From an uncultured Microbacteriaceae bacterium (GTDB lineage Bacteria > Actinomycetota > Actinomycetes > Actinomycetales > Microbacteriaceae), in NCBI GenBank assembly GCA_946481135.1, contig CAMLMQ010000044.1, forward strand, positions 1 through 16,620: a stretch of 16,620 bases of DNA, read 5' to 3'. The notes below the pieces were generated by a model that saw only the letters and a list, made by a program, of their open reading frames with translations, had not been told where the DNA came from and did not search any database. The position numbers and the translations under genes were made by a program. The number at the start of each line of letters is the position of its first letter. Positions within the stretch are counted from its first letter, which is position 1. Below are positions 1 to 6,897 of the stretch, one piece after another.

Positions 1-151
1 ACTGCACGGTGACAGTGATGGATGATGTCGTTCCATCGGGATCCGGATCCGGCGGGGAACCCCGCCGGCACTGCGCCCCGGATATGCCGTGGGTCTCGCC
101 GCGCGCAGCATCGACCGGGATCGGTTCGCGCATGGGGAGACGTGTGCGAGA
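1..151. other. Non-coding stretch downstream of the pilus locus
   Basis: No gene here can be supported. The plus-strand reading frames across this stretch run on into antisense of pilO, so they are shadows. The stretch holds a perfect inverted repeat at 49-68 and a tandem pair of the hexamer GGATCC at 39-50. On the minus strand an ATG at 111 or 36 opens a frame that stays open to the left edge (37 or 12 codons). That is too short to judge, and no good ribosome binding site precedes either start. Confidence 0.5.
49..68. terminator. Perfect inverted repeat, possible terminator
   Basis: The arms CCGGCGGGG (49-57) and CCCCGCCGG (60-68) are exact reverse complements separated by AA, so it folds as an 8-bp GC stem with a 4-base loop. 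There is no T-rich tail on either side. It could be a second back-up terminator for the pilus operon, or the terminator of a gene converging from outside the left edge. The strand cannot be decided. Confidence 0.3.
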
Positions 152-189
152 GCACACACCCGGTCGAGTGTAGTCGACCGGGTGTGTGC
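152..189 (-). terminator. Hairpin terminator after pilO
   Basis: The arms GCACACACCCGGTCGA (152-167) and TCGACCGGGTGTGTGC (174-189) match perfectly over 16 bp around a 6-base loop. The hairpin begins 18 bases after the pilO stop codon on the minus strand. The sequence after it is TCTCGC rather than a run of T, which is common for actinobacterial terminators. Position and stem strength make it the likely end of the pilus transcript. Because the stem is symmetrical it could also stop transcripts arriving from the left. Confidence 0.6.
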
Positions 190-207
190 CTGCAATGTGA
201 CGGCGGA

Positions 208-993
208 TTACGGCGTCGGAGTCTCCGTCGGTGTCGGCGTCGGCGTCGCGCCGTCGATCACCTCGTTCGGCGCCTCGCCGTCGCCGCCGAGCCACTCCGG
301 CATCGCCTCTTCGAGGTCGGGCACCTGATAGGTCGTGCCCGGCACCCCGTCGGCGGGGGTCGCGGCGGCCTGGTCGGGGGTCGCGGCGAGCGCGCGGTCG
401 GTGAGCAGGAAGATGTAGCCGCTCACCGTCGCCGAGGGCGTGCCTCCCGTGCCACGACTGAACGACAGATTCTGCACGAGGAAGAGCCTCGGTCCCGACT
501 GGAGGGTGCGCACGGCATCCGTGACGGCCTCGGGCGTTCCCTCGAACGCGATCGTGATCGGCAGCGCGTAGACGGTCCCCGCCGCCGTCGTGAGCGCGGG
601 CCCCCCGGTGCCGCTCGACGTCGTGGTCGCCTCCCCCTCGACGACGGCGCCGCCGAACGGCATCTCGCTCGCGACGTACGACGTGACGGTGATCTCGTGC
701 TGCGCCGCGACGGTCGAGACGTAGGCGGCGAAGAGCTCGGTGCCTTCGTACTCGGGGATGCTGTCCTGCAGCGGGTCGAGCTCGGCGAGGATCTCGTCGA
801 GCCGTTCGAAGTCGGCCTTCATGACCTCCAACTGCGCACGCTGCGCGGCGGTCTGGCCTTCGACTCCGACGCGCTCGGCATCCGCGGTGGACGCCTGGGC
901 GAGGAGCGGCGCGATGCCGAGGAACCATCCGAGGGCGAGGATCGCGGCGATGAGCGCGACGGCGCCCACGGTCCACAGTCGTGACGCGGTCAT
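208..993 (-). CDS. pilO: PilO-like T4P alignment-complex protein
   Basis: Predicted 261-aa bitopic membrane protein that should pair with PilN through its coiled coil and periplasm-like domain, linking cytoplasmic PilM to the pilus base. It has a short cytoplasmic start, one membrane helix at about residues 8-29, a charged heptad-like segment at about 33-80 and a mixed alpha/beta domain at about 85-200. It ends in an acidic and proline-rich tail whose last dozen residues alternate Thr and Pro. Sequence similarity to proteobacterial PilO is weak; the call rests on architecture, size and its place after pilM and pilN. The ATG at 993 overlaps the pilN stop codon (ATGA), indicating translational coupling. 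The TAA stop is followed by a strong hairpin. The Thr-Pro tail is not part of the usual family plan. Confidence 0.75.
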   Translation of the reverse strand: MTASRLWTVGAVALIAAILALGWFLGIAPLLAQASTADAERVGVEGQTAAQRAQLEVMKADFERLDEILAELDPLQDSIPEYEGTELFAAYVSTVAAQHEITVTSYVASEMPFGGAVVEGEATTTSSGTGGPALTTAAGTVYALPITIAFEGTPEAVTDAVRTLQSGPRLFLVQNLSFSRGTGGTPSATVSGYIFLLTDRALAATPDQAAATPADGVPGTTYQVPDLEEAMPEWLGGDGEAPNEVIDGATPTPTPTETPTP

Positions 994-1709
994 CCGTTAC
1001 CCCCTTCGGCCTGGCTCGTCGGTTCGTCGGCGGGCTCGTCGTCCGTTCCGTCGACCGCTGCGGCGAACCGGCCCGACGTCGCGTCGGCGTCGAGCATGAC
1101 GCGCACCACGGTGCGGTACCCGGTCTCGCTGAACGTCGACGAGTCGAAGCGTGCGTCGACGAAGCCCGAGAGCTGCGACAGCCGGGTCGTCGTCGTGACC
1201 GGGTCGACGATGTTGGGTCCGACGAAGGTGAGGGTGAGCGTCGCGAGGCGCGGGGCGCGCAGCGGGCCCTCGACCGAGAGTGCGGGCTCCCACGGCGCCT
1301 GCACGATGACGGTCGCCTCGTCGAGGGTCGTGCCCTCGGGAAGCATCCCGCGGATGTCGTCGAGCACCTGGTCCCACGTGATCTCGTGGGCCGTGACGCC
1401 CTGCTGGGCCGCCCGGATGCCGGTCACGAGGGCCGCGGCGCGCGTCCCCTCCGAGTACTGCGCCTGCTCGGCGAGCACCTCCTGGGTCGCCTGCCGGGCG
1501 AGCTCGAGCTGCATCTGCGCGGTCACGTTGCGCATGAAGGCGTAGGCGTAGCCGCCGCCCACGACGACGAGGGCGAGAACGACGACCATCGCGAGGCGAC
1601 GACGCGTCGCCGCCGCCCGGGCGCGCTCGCGCACCGACTGCGGCAGCAGCTGCACGCGGGGCTCGCCGCCGAGCGGCAGCTTCGGGTCGACGGCCGGCCG
1701 GGCGCTCAT
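990..1709 (-). CDS. pilN: PilN-like T4P assembly protein
   Basis: Predicted 239-aa bitopic protein, the PilM-binding partner in the T4P alignment complex. Near the N-terminus, residues 19-23 read VQLLP, matching the INLLP-type motif by which PilN docks into the PilM groove. An Arg-rich stretch follows, then one membrane helix at about 39-59, a predicted helical segment at about 62-105 and an alpha/beta domain (about 110-205) of PilN/GspL type. The last 25 residues are acidic and low in complexity. The start ATG at 1709 overlaps the pilM stop by 4 bp, and its own stop overlaps the pilO start the same way, so the three proteins are probably made in fixed proportion. The motif plus synteny make the assignment fairly secure. 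Confidence 0.82.
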   Translation of the reverse strand: MSARPAVDPKLPLGGEPRVQLLPQSVRERARAAATRRRLAMVVVLALVVVGGGYAYAFMRNVTAQMQLELARQATQEVLAEQAQYSEGTRAAALVTGIRAAQQGVTAHEITWDQVLDDIRGMLPEGTTLDEATVIVQAPWEPALSVEGPLRAPRLATLTLTFVGPNIVDPVTTTTRLSQLSGFVDARFDSSTFSETGYRTVVRVMLDADATSGRFAAAVDGTDDEPADEPTSQAEGGNG

Positions 1710-2749
1710 GCGTGGCTCCCGAGCGCGAGACCGTACGCGGCGGTGAACGCGTGCTGCCGCGCGGGTTCGACCGCTCCCGCGCCGCGGCTGCGCGACACGG
1801 CCGAGAACGGTTCGGCCACGACGACCGGAAGACCTGTCACCTCGGAGAGCGCGTTAGGCAGGCCGATGAGCTGTGCGCCGCCGCCCGAGAGCAGGATGCG
1901 GCGGGGCATCTCCTCGGGCTTCGCGGAGCCGAAGTACGACAGCGTGCTGCGGATGGCGCCGAGCAGCTCGCCGACGACCTCGTAGATCACCTCGAGCACG
2001 GGACGGTCCTCGGCGCGCAGCATCGGGCCACCCATGCCGACGAGGCGCTTCGCCGCCTCGGCCTGCTCGGGCGGGAGTTGCAGGCGCGCCGCGATCGTGC
2101 GGGTGACGTCGTCGCCTCCGTTCGGGATGGTGCGCACGAAGTGCGGCACGCCGTCGTCGACGACCACGACATCCGTCATCGATGCGCCGATCGAGACGAG
2201 CACGTCCCGACCCTGGGCGGTGCGCCGCGGGGCGAGCGCGCGCGTGAGGGCGAACGCGAGCAGGTCGACGTGCACGGGACGCAGCCCCGCGCCGAGCACC
2301 GCCGACACGTTGGCGTCGACGGCGTCCTTGATCGCCGCGACGAGCATTCCGCGGACGGCGGGACCGTGCTCCCCCGCCTCCTCGGCGATCGGGTAGAAGT
2401 CCAGGAGCGCGTCGCTCACGGGCACGGGCAGCAGGTCCTGCACCTGGAAGGGCAGCGACTCGCGGATCTGGGCGAGCGGTGCCTTGGGCACGCTCAGGTC
2501 GCGCGCGAAGATGCGCGGTCCGCCGAGGCCGAGCACGACATCCTTCGTGCTGAACCGGCCGTTCGCCCACAGGCGGCGCAGCGCGGTCGTGACGGTGCCG
2601 ACCTCGAGCACCTCCCCGCGCCGCACGGACGTGTCGGGCAGCACGATCTCGTGTTGCCGCACGATGGTGGGCTTCGCGGTGTCGTAGCCCGTCACCTCCA
2701 CAGCGCGCACGGCGTTGCTGCCGATGTCGACTCCGACGATGTTCTTCAT
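1706..2749 (-). CDS. pilM: PilM, actin-like cytoplasmic T4P protein
   Basis: Cytoplasmic 347-aa protein of the FtsA/actin-like ATPase fold, the usual length for PilM. It should bind ATP and the N-terminal peptide of PilN, forming the ring beneath the pilus platform. The N-terminal phosphate-1 motif VGVDIGSNAVRAVEV is at residues 5-19. A second phosphate/connect motif (DVLVSIGASMTDVVVVDDG) is at 182-200. The adenosine-type glycine loop LLSGGGAQLIGLP is at 286-298. The C-terminus YGLALGSHA is typical of PilM. The ATG at 2749 is preceded by a GGGGGA ribosome binding site. The gene is first of the pilM-N-O unit, 57 bp after pilD, and a candidate promoter lies in that gap. Confidence 0.93.
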   Translation of the reverse strand: MKNIVGVDIGSNAVRAVEVTGYDTAKPTIVRQHEIVLPDTSVRRGEVLEVGTVTTALRRLWANGRFSTKDVVLGLGGPRIFARDLSVPKAPLAQIRESLPFQVQDLLPVPVSDALLDFYPIAEEAGEHGPAVRGMLVAAIKDAVDANVSAVLGAGLRPVHVDLLAFALTRALAPRRTAQGRDVLVSIGASMTDVVVVDDGVPHFVRTIPNGGDDVTRTIAARLQLPPEQAEAAKRLVGMGGPMLRAEDRPVLEVIYEVVGELLGAIRSTLSYFGSAKPEEMPRRILLSGGGAQLIGLPNALSEVTGLPVVVAEPFSAVSRSRGAGAVEPARQHAFTAAYGLALGSHA

Positions 2750-2781
2750 GACGGATCCCCCGATTCCGTGTCGTGTTCTTC

Positions 2782-2810
2782 TTTATCGGTGATGACGCGC
2801 GAGGCGTCAG
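2782..2810 (-). promoter_or_regulatory. Candidate promoter for pilMNO
   Basis: On the minus strand a -35-like CTGACG (2810-2805) and a -10-like GATAAA (2787-2782) are separated by exactly 17 bases. Each matches the sigma-70 consensus at four of six positions. The -35 box overlaps the pilD stop codon. Transcription would begin near 2775-2777, giving a leader of about 26 bases with a GGGGGA ribosome binding site before pilM. This is one of the few A/T-rich patches in the locus. It is a pattern match only. Confidence 0.35.
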
Positions 2811-3634
2811 CGGAGCCCGAGGGCCCCGAGGTAGAGGTCGGCGACGGCCGGACCGGCGAGGATGCCGACCCACGCGCCGGCGAGCAGCCACGGCCCGAAA
2901 GCCAGGGACGCCCGGCGTCCCGCGCCGCGGAGCAGCATCACGACGCCCGCACCCCCGCCGAGCAGGAATCCGGCGATGGCGCCGACGGCGAGCGACTCGG
3001 GTCCGAGCCAGCCGAGGAAGAGCCCGAGGGCTCCGGCGAGCTTGACGTCGCCCATGCCCATCGCGCCCGGTCGCGCGACGGCGAGCAGCAGGTAGCACAG
3101 GCCGAGGCCGGCGAGACCGATCGCGGCCGAGAGCAGGTGTTGCCAGAGCCCCGAGGCGAGCGCCGCCCCGGCGAGCAGCGCCGCCCCGACCGGGTACATC
3201 GGCAGCACGAGCGCGTTCGGCAGCCGCTGCGTGTCGAGGTCGATGAGCGCGAGCGCGATGCTCACCGCGGCGAGGTAGAGGAAGGCGACGAGCACGAGGA
3301 TGCCGGCTACGCCGCCGCCGATCGCCCCGGCCGCGAAGGCTCCCGGGATGTCGCCGACGAAGCGCCAGGCGACGAGCCCGAACGCGATCGCCGCGCCGAG
3401 CTCGACGAGCGGGTAGCGGGCCGAGATCGGGGCCGCGCAGTCGCGGCACCGGCCGCGGAGCACGAGCCACGACACGACCGGGATGTTGTCGTACCCCCGC
3501 ACCTCGTGCCCGCACGACCCGCACGCGCTCGGCGGCGACACGATCGACGCGCCGCGCGGCACGCGGTAGACGACGACGTTGAGGAACGACCCGATGAGGG
3601 TGCCCAGCACGCCGAGCGCGGCGATCGCGGCCAT
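2807..3634 (-). CDS. pilD: Prepilin peptidase/N-methyltransferase PilD
   Basis: Polytopic 275-aa aspartic protease (GspO/PilD, peptidase family A24A) that cuts prepilins after the leader glycine and N-methylates the new N-terminus. The N-terminal methyltransferase region (residues 15-80) keeps the fold-stabilising cysteine pairs CGSC (38, 41) and CRDC (63, 66), and the typical IGSFLNVVVYR start. The catalytic aspartates sit in the segment IDLDTQRLPN (Asp132/134) and the GMGDVKLAGALG motif (Asp196). About eight hydrophobic helices are visible. The only sensible start is the ATG at 3634, 2 bp after the stop of the large pilin-like gene, so the two are translationally coupled. It should process all four prepilins encoded upstream. 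Confidence 0.95.
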   Translation of the reverse strand: MAAIAALGVLGTLIGSFLNVVVYRVPRGASIVSPPSACGSCGHEVRGYDNIPVVSWLVLRGRCRDCAAPISARYPLVELGAAIAFGLVAWRFVGDIPGAFAAGAIGGGVAGILVLVAFLYLAAVSIALALIDLDTQRLPNALVLPMYPVGAALLAGAALASGLWQHLLSAAIGLAGLGLCYLLLAVARPGAMGMGDVKLAGALGLFLGWLGPESLAVGAIAGFLLGGGAGVVMLLRGAGRRASLAFGPWLLAGAWVGILAGPAVADLYLGALGLR

Positions 3635-3636
3635 GG

Positions 3637-5376
3637 TCAGTTGCTCTCCGTGACGATGCGGTTCGACACGACGGTGCGGTCGGCCTCGGTGTAGACGACG
3701 GGGGGCGTCGACGGGTCGGGCGACGGGTCCTGCGGCTCCGAAGCGGCCGACTCCCCGGTCGTCAGATTCCAGCCCGGCAGACCGACCGGGGTGAACTTGA
3801 TCTGCGCACCTCCCGCGATGACCGCCTGACCGGCGAAGACCTGCCCGGTGAAGACGGTGCTCGAGCCGATGTTGATCGCGCACGGGCTGTACATCATGAC
3901 GTCGAGCTTGGCGTCGAAGGTGAATCCGCCGGCGACCTGGAACGACTGGTTGGCGCCGCACGTCGGCTGCCTGTCGGCGACCGTGTCGGGGTTGATGAGC
4001 CACAGGCGACGGTCGACGTTCGACGTGAACCCGCCGCTGCCGGCGAGGTTGAACCGGTTGGCGATGATCGCGAGGTCGTTCGTGAGCGCGAGCTTCTGGT
4101 ACGACGAGACCTCGATCGCGTTCGTGCAGTTGCGCGCGTCGATGACGCCGGGGTTGCCGGCGAAGCCGTTCACGATCGACGTGAGCTTCGTGTAGTCGCA
4201 GTTGGTGCCGGCGGGCACGACGTACTCGGTGAAGCCGACCCAGTCCGACGCCGCGTAGGCGAAGTCGACCCAGTCGGCGACGACGGGGCGCGACGGCGCC
4301 GCGTAGGGGCTCGGGCCGGGCGAGTTGGGGCTCGTCGTGGTCGTCGAGCCCGAGACGAGTCCGCTCGACCACTGCGGCACGCTCAGCGTGCGGCTCACGG
4401 CGTTGCCCGCGATGTTGGTGCCCCAGTCGAGCGAGGTGTGCAGCTGCACCCACGTGTTCTTCTTCACCACGGCGCTGCCGGTGAGCCGGAGGTTGCCGCC
4501 CGCGGTCACGTTGACGCCGACCTGCGTCCCGCCGCCGTCGAGGGTGACGTCGCCCGTCGCCCACGCGCTGCCGTTGATCTTGCTCGACCCCGAGACCATG
4601 ATGCTCGCGGCGACGGCGCTGCCGCCGATCGACGGGCCGCCCGAGACCGTGAGCGCCTTGTCGACCCAGACGGTGCCCGTGATGTTGCACGAGCCGTTGA
4701 CGGTGAACGCGCCGCCGTCGATGACCCAGTCGGCCTGCGCGGCGCTGCCGCCCGAGCAAACGACATCCCCGGTCTTGACGAGCACGCTCGGACTGGATCC
4801 GTCGATGGAGACGAGCTTCCCCGCGCCGCCGAACCCGCCGGCGTTGTAGGCGTACACGGCGGGGCCGGACGCGACCAGCGTGACGGGCGGGTTCGTCGGA
4901 GTCGGGTCGGGCGTGGGGGGCGGTGGGGTGAGCGTGCTGAGCACGACCTCGATGTTGGTCTGGTCGCGGGCGCTCACCCCGTCGACGCCCTCGTTCGAGG
5001 CGTAGCCGGTGGAGAGGATGCGGGTCTCGACCGACGTGCTCGCCGGGCAGCCCCGGGCCCACACGCCCGAGACCTTCGTCCAGATCGTCGCGACGTACTC
5101 GGGCACGGCGCCCGTGGCGCTCGCGTAGCGCCCGGAGGTCGAGGTGCACGTGCCGCTCACGAGTCCGTTACGGGCGGCGGCGACTCCGGCCTCGGCGGCG
5201 GCCTGCGACTGCACGCCCGCGCGCACCGAGGTCGTCACGCCCGTCGCGGTGACCACCGACGACGCGACGACCGCCGTGAGCACGACGCCCACCGCCATGA
5301 GACCGACGACGGCGCTCAGCGCCACACCCTCGTCGTTGCGAACCAGCTCCCGCATCCTGCGCGTCAGTCCCAGCAC
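3637..5376 (-). CDS. Large PilX/GspK-like protein with beta-rich ectodomain
   Basis: A 579-aa predicted surface protein. The first 17 residues are a basic leader ending NDEG, followed by a membrane helix (18-45) and the PilX-type segment AAAEAGVAAARNGL (59-72). A first globular part extends to about 150, then a Pro/Thr linker (150-166). Residues 200-310 are rich in short Gly/Val/Thr/Ser strands, suggesting a beta-solenoid, and a last domain spans about 365-535. Eight cysteines fall in four near pairs (77/110, 207/230, 393/417, 473/499). If PilD cuts after Gly17, position +5 is Ala instead of Glu, as in GspK-type tip pseudopilins. The GTG start at 5376 is preceded by AAGGAGG at 9-base spacing and overlaps the previous gene by 13 bp; an ATG at 5355 is a less likely start. 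Tip adhesin is an inference. Confidence 0.72.
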   Translation of the reverse strand: MLGLTRRMRELVRNDEGVALSAVVGLMAVGVVLTAVVASSVVTATGVTTSVRAGVQSQAAAEAGVAAARNGLVSGTCTSTSGRYASATGAVPEYVATIWTKVSGVWARGCPASTSVETRILSTGYASNEGVDGVSARDQTNIEVVLSTLTPPPPTPDPTPTNPPVTLVASGPAVYAYNAGGFGGAGKLVSIDGSSPSVLVKTGDVVCSGGSAAQADWVIDGGAFTVNGSCNITGTVWVDKALTVSGGPSIGGSAVAASIMVSGSSKINGSAWATGDVTLDGGGTQVGVNVTAGGNLRLTGSAVVKKNTWVQLHTSLDWGTNIAGNAVSRTLSVPQWSSGLVSGSTTTTSPNSPGPSPYAAPSRPVVADWVDFAYAASDWVGFTEYVVPAGTNCDYTKLTSIVNGFAGNPGVIDARNCTNAIEVSSYQKLALTNDLAIIANRFNLAGSGGFTSNVDRRLWLINPDTVADRQPTCGANQSFQVAGGFTFDAKLDVMMYSPCAINIGSSTVFTGQVFAGQAVIAGGAQIKFTPVGLPGWNLTTGESAASEPQDPSPDPSTPPVVYTEADRTVVSNRIVTESN

Positions 5377-5951
5377 GTCGTGCCCCCTCCTTGGCTGCCG
5401 CTCATGGCGGCGGTGAACTGAATGGCCGTCGGCTCGTTGCGGTCGTCAGACGCGACCTCGAAGCCGACTTCGATCGTGCCGCCGACGGGCGGTCCGAAGA
5501 CATCCGTGGACCCGGAGCGCGGCGTCACGCCGCTCAGCAGGAGCGCCCACGACGCGACGTCGCTCGGGCGGGCCGGCAGCGCGGTCGATCCGGCGACGGG
5601 CCACGTGGTCGCCCGCAGCTCCTGCTCGTCGCGGGCGAAGTACCAGGCGCGGCAGCTGAAGCTCGCGGCGCTTCCGGCTCCCGCGATGCGGGCGATGAGC
5701 AGTTGGTCGTGCCCGTCGACCGTCGTGAGCCGGAACTCGGCGGCGTTGCGCACCTGGGTGCGGATGCCGTCGGCCGCCGTCTGCGCGCTCGTGGTGGCGT
5801 CGCTGATCGCCGTGACCGAGCGCTGCGTGAGCGTCGTGCTGACCATGAGCCCGCCGACGGCGAGCAGGATGATGCTGAGCACCGCCGTCGCGACGGCGAG
5901 CTCGACGAGCGTGAACCCCTCGTCGTCGCGCAGCAGCCGCGGGCCGCTCAT
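5364..5951 (-). CDS. Minor prepilin, PilW/GspJ-like
   Basis: Predicted 195-aa minor pilin. A 12-residue leader ends DDEG and is followed by the class III prepilin motif FTLVEL, with Glu at mature position 5 (residue 17) and a hydrophobic helix to about residue 38. The globular part contains two cysteines (100 and 193) that may form a disulfide. Size and second place among the minor pilins fit PilW/GspJ. The ATG at 5951 overlaps the stop of the PilV-like gene (ATGA), and its own end overlaps the start of the large PilX-like gene by 13 bp, so the three are coupled. Pilus initiation or a tip complex is the likely role, by analogy to GspI-J-K. Confidence 0.8.
   Translation of the reverse strand: MSGPRLLRDDEGFTLVELAVATAVLSIILLAVGGLMVSTTLTQRSVTAISDATTSAQTAADGIRTQVRNAAEFRLTTVDGHDQLLIARIAGAGSAASFSCRAWYFARDEQELRATTWPVAGSTALPARPSDVASWALLLSGVTPRSGSTDVFGPPVGGTIEVGFEVASDDRNEPTAIQFTAAMSGSQGGGTTCWD
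5386..5392 (-). promoter_or_regulatory. Strong Shine-Dalgarno deciding the GTG start
   Basis: On the minus strand AAGGAGG lies 9 bases before GTG at 5376, inside the last codons of the upstream PilW-like gene. It is among the best ribosome binding sites in the window. It supports the GTG rather than the downstream ATG at 5355, which has no comparable site at the right distance. Confidence 0.7.
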
Positions 5952-6346
5952 GGCAGGTAGACCAGGGTCGAGGCCGCCGCGAGTTGGTCGGTGACGACCC
6001 CGTCCTCGACGAGCCGGGCGGTCGCGGTGACCGCGTAGGTGCCCCGGCCGGCGGTGCAGTCCTGCACGGTCGTCGTGATGTCGACCTCCTGGCCGCGCGG
6101 GTCGGTCTCGCGGCCGCTCGAGGCGACGAGCGTGAGCGCCGAGCACGACGTGGCCGCCTGGGCGAGGTTCATGCGCTCGGCGACGAGCTGCGTCGCGAAC
6201 GCCTGGGTCGAGTTGGTCGCCGACTGCTTGAGTCCCGTGATGAGCACGGGCAGGAAGGCGATCGCGAGCGTCGCGAGGATCAGCATCGACACGACGGCCT
6301 CGACGAGGCCGAAGCCCTCGTCGTCCGTGAGTGCGGTGGTGTTCAT
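5948..6346 (-). CDS. Minor prepilin, PilV/GspI-like
   Basis: Predicted 132-aa minor pilin. The 11-residue leader ends DDEG. The mature N-terminus reads FGLVEAVVSMLILATLAIAF, keeping Glu5 (residue 16) but with Gly instead of Thr at position 2, as often seen in PilV/GspI-type proteins. Cysteines at 68 and 97 could form a disulfide. A small globular domain of about 85 residues follows the helix. The ATG at 6346 is preceded by a strong purine-rich site (GGGAGGGGGGG on the minus strand). The stop overlaps the next minor pilin gene by 4 bp. It lies downstream of the hairpin that follows the major pilin, so it may be expressed at a lower level. Confidence 0.8.
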   Translation of the reverse strand: MNTTALTDDEGFGLVEAVVSMLILATLAIAFLPVLITGLKQSATNSTQAFATQLVAERMNLAQAATSCSALTLVASSGRETDPRGQEVDITTTVQDCTAGRGTYAVTATARLVEDGVVTDQLAAASTLVYLP

Positions 6347-6389
6347 CGCGGCGACCCCCCTCCCGAGTGCGTGCGTGGTGATGAATCAG

Positions 6390-6424
6390 CGGATGGGGCG
6401 CCACCCGAGGTGACGCCCCATCCG
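6390..6424 (-). terminator. Hairpin between major pilin and minor pilins
   Basis: Bases 6390-6405 pair with 6409-6424, giving 16 positions with a single mismatch (6401/6413) and a 3-base loop. On the minus strand it starts 13 bases after the pilin TAA. The sequence after it (CTGATTCATC) has no T run. It could be a partial terminator or a 3' stabiliser that keeps pilin mRNA high while allowing some read-through into the minor-pilin genes, which have no obvious promoter of their own. Confidence 0.6.
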
Positions 6425-6437
6425 GGCTGGGTTCGTC

Positions 6438-6860
6438 TTAGCCCGCGGCGCAGGCGGAGTTGCTCGGCTCACTCGCCGTCGACGACAGGCTCCACGCGCC
6501 GTCGCCCGTGCCGGTCTGAAGGCAGAATGCCGTCCCACCGGCGGCGATGGAGACGCTTCCGTCCTGCGGGAAGCCGAGCTCCTCGAGGTCGGCAAGCACG
6601 GTGTCGGACACCGGAAGAGTCACGCCGGCCTCATTCGAGACGAGGTACGCGGTGTAGGCGATCTTCGCGTTGGCGAGGTTGGCCTTCGCGGCCGCCTCCT
6701 GCGCCTGCGCCTGCTGACCCAGGAAGACCGGGATCGCGATGGCGGCGAGGACGCCGATGATGAGGATGACGACGAGCAGCTCGATGAGCGTGAAGCCCTT
6801 GTCGTCGTTCTTCAGCTCCGCCTTCTTGGCGCCGAGCTTCGTGTGCAGTGCAGCAATCAT
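6438..6860 (-). CDS. pilA: Major type IV pilin (PilA-like prepilin)
   Basis: Predicted 140-aa prepilin and probable main pilus subunit. The 22-residue Lys-rich leader ends NDDKG and is followed by FTLIELLVVILIIGVLAAIA, a textbook class III N-terminal helix with Glu5 (residue 27) and the helix-bending Pro22 (residue 44). A short Ala/Gln/Lys helix and a small globular domain follow, with two cysteines (113 and 137) that likely close a C-terminal disulfide loop. Mature length is about 118 residues, at the small end for T4a pilins. ATG at 6860 is chosen; an in-frame ATG at 6872 would add four residues and overlaps the AAGGA ribosome binding site. It stands alone between hairpins, consistent with separate, higher expression. 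TAA stop. Confidence 0.93.
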   Translation of the reverse strand: MIAALHTKLGAKKAELKNDDKGFTLIELLVVILIIGVLAAIAIPVFLGQQAQAQEAAAKANLANAKIAYTAYLVSNEAGVTLPVSDTVLADLEELGFPQDGSVSIAAGGTAFCLQTGTGDGAWSLSSTASEPSNSACAAG

Positions 6861-6897
6861 TTCGATTCCCATCCTTGGAGTGTTGTCGGACGGGTGG

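Noticed and set aside
1..111. Possible start of another minus-strand gene (ATG at 111 or 36, open to the left edge)
   Set aside because: At most 37 codons are visible, with no good ribosome binding site, and the frame crosses the 49-68 hairpin. It cannot be supported without sequence to the left.
1712..3694. Long open frame on the plus strand (660 codons) opposite pilM and pilD
   Set aside because: It is antisense to clear pilM and pilD. The product is a low-complexity Arg/Asp/Glu/His-rich string typical of shadow frames in high-GC DNA.
2807..5149. A 780-residue minus-strand frame joining pilD to out-of-frame sequence upstream
   Set aside because: Only the last 275 residues are a real protein (PilD). 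The earlier part is an alternate frame of the large PilX-like gene, rich in Arg and His.
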